Shown one piece after another: positions 4,885-5,109 of a stretch of 5,109 bases of DNA (the stretch's first letter is position 1; every line of letters begins with the position of its first letter). The notes beneath the pieces were generated by a model. That model was not told the origin of the DNA, did no database searches, and worked only from the letters and a program-made list of their open reading frames with translations. The position numbers and the translations under genes were made by a program. Origin of the DNA: Actinomycetota bacterium (GTDB taxonomy: Bacteria > Actinomycetota > Acidimicrobiia > Acidimicrobiales > Ilumatobacteraceae). The stretch lies in NCBI GenBank assembly GCA_018882725.1, contig VERK01000163.1:1-5109 (forward strand), read 5' to 3'.

Positions 4885-5109
4885 TCAGGGTACCGAGTGG
4901 GTCGAGTACGGGTTGGCCAGTTCGAACCAGCCGTCGGTACACACCACCCATCCATTGGCCTCGAGCCGACCGAGCGCTAGAGCCACCGCTCCGAGCGAGT
5001 GAGGTGCACTGGCCCGCACCACGTCGTCGAGTGCCATCGGATCGGCGGTCATCACGGCGAGAACGTCACGATCGACACCCATCGGTATCGGTCTCAGATC
5101 ACGTACGAC
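4885..5109 (-). CDS. dprA: DprA (DNA processing protein A), C-terminal winged-helix part
   Basis: DprA protects incoming single-stranded DNA and loads RecA during transformation, and is conserved in many bacteria not known to be competent. Only the last 74 codons are visible; the frame is open to the window edge at 5109, so the Rossmann-like core lies outside. The visible part matches the small winged-helix domain found at the end of many DprA proteins: VLAVMTADPMALDDVVRASA, then LGAVALALGRLEANGWVVCT, then DGWFEL, that is, helix, helix, recognition helix and wing. This domain is weakly conserved, so the call leans partly on context: dprA directly upstream of xerC is a frequent actinobacterial arrangement. 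The stop (TGA, 4887-4885) lies 34 bases before the chosen xerC ATG. An ATG at 5082 is internal to the domain and not a likely gene start. Confidence 0.75.
   Translation of the reverse strand, partial: VVRDLRPIPMGVDRDVLAVMTADPMALDDVVRASAPHSLGAVALALGRLEANGWVVCTDGWFELANPYSTHSVP

Noticed and set aside
5084..5089. CCGATA on the minus strand as a WhiG-dependent -10 element
   Set aside because: It lies within the dprA coding region and no TAAA-like element occurs about 15 bases upstream in the visible sequence.

Overview
The window reads as part of a chromosome from a high-GC actinobacterium. The lineage call (possibly Acidimicrobiia) is an inference from protein style and gene order, not from a marker gene. 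All eight genes lie on the minus strand, so transcription runs from high to low coordinates. In that direction the order is dprA (3' end only), xerC, whiG-type sigma factor, a short LytM/M23-like protein, rpsB, tsf, pyrH, frr (5' end only). From memory, the whiG-M23-rpsB-tsf-pyrH-frr order also occurs in Streptomyces, so this is a conserved core neighbourhood and not an accessory island. I see no mobile element, CRISPR array, tRNA or rRNA.

Region by region: 4885-5109 holds the winged-helix tail of DprA (handling of incoming ssDNA). 3957-4850 encodes a complete XerC-type tyrosine recombinase with all six catalytic residues. 3179-3955 encodes a FliA/WhiG-family sigma factor starting one base after the xerC stop. 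2624-3160 encodes a 178-residue exported protein with a degenerate M23 domain that has lost the HxH zinc-ligand motif. The only sizeable gap, 2509-2623, is the leader of rpsB and contains several potential RNA structures and a strong Shine-Dalgarno. From 2508 down to 1 lie rpsB, tsf, pyrH and frr, packed with gaps of 3 and 7 bases and a 4-base overlap.

The genes fall into two functional blocks. The upstream block concerns DNA processing (DprA, XerC), sigma-factor control and the cell envelope. The downstream block serves translation (ribosomal protein S2, EF-Ts, ribosome recycling factor) plus UMP kinase for pyrimidine nucleotide supply. The tight junctions suggest translational coupling throughout.

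The most notable non-genic signals are a perfect 9-bp hairpin that ends directly against the pyrH start codon and uses every intergenic base between tsf and pyrH, and a closed-stem architecture in the rpsB leader ending three bases before the Shine-Dalgarno. I did not find a clearly novel multi-gene system.
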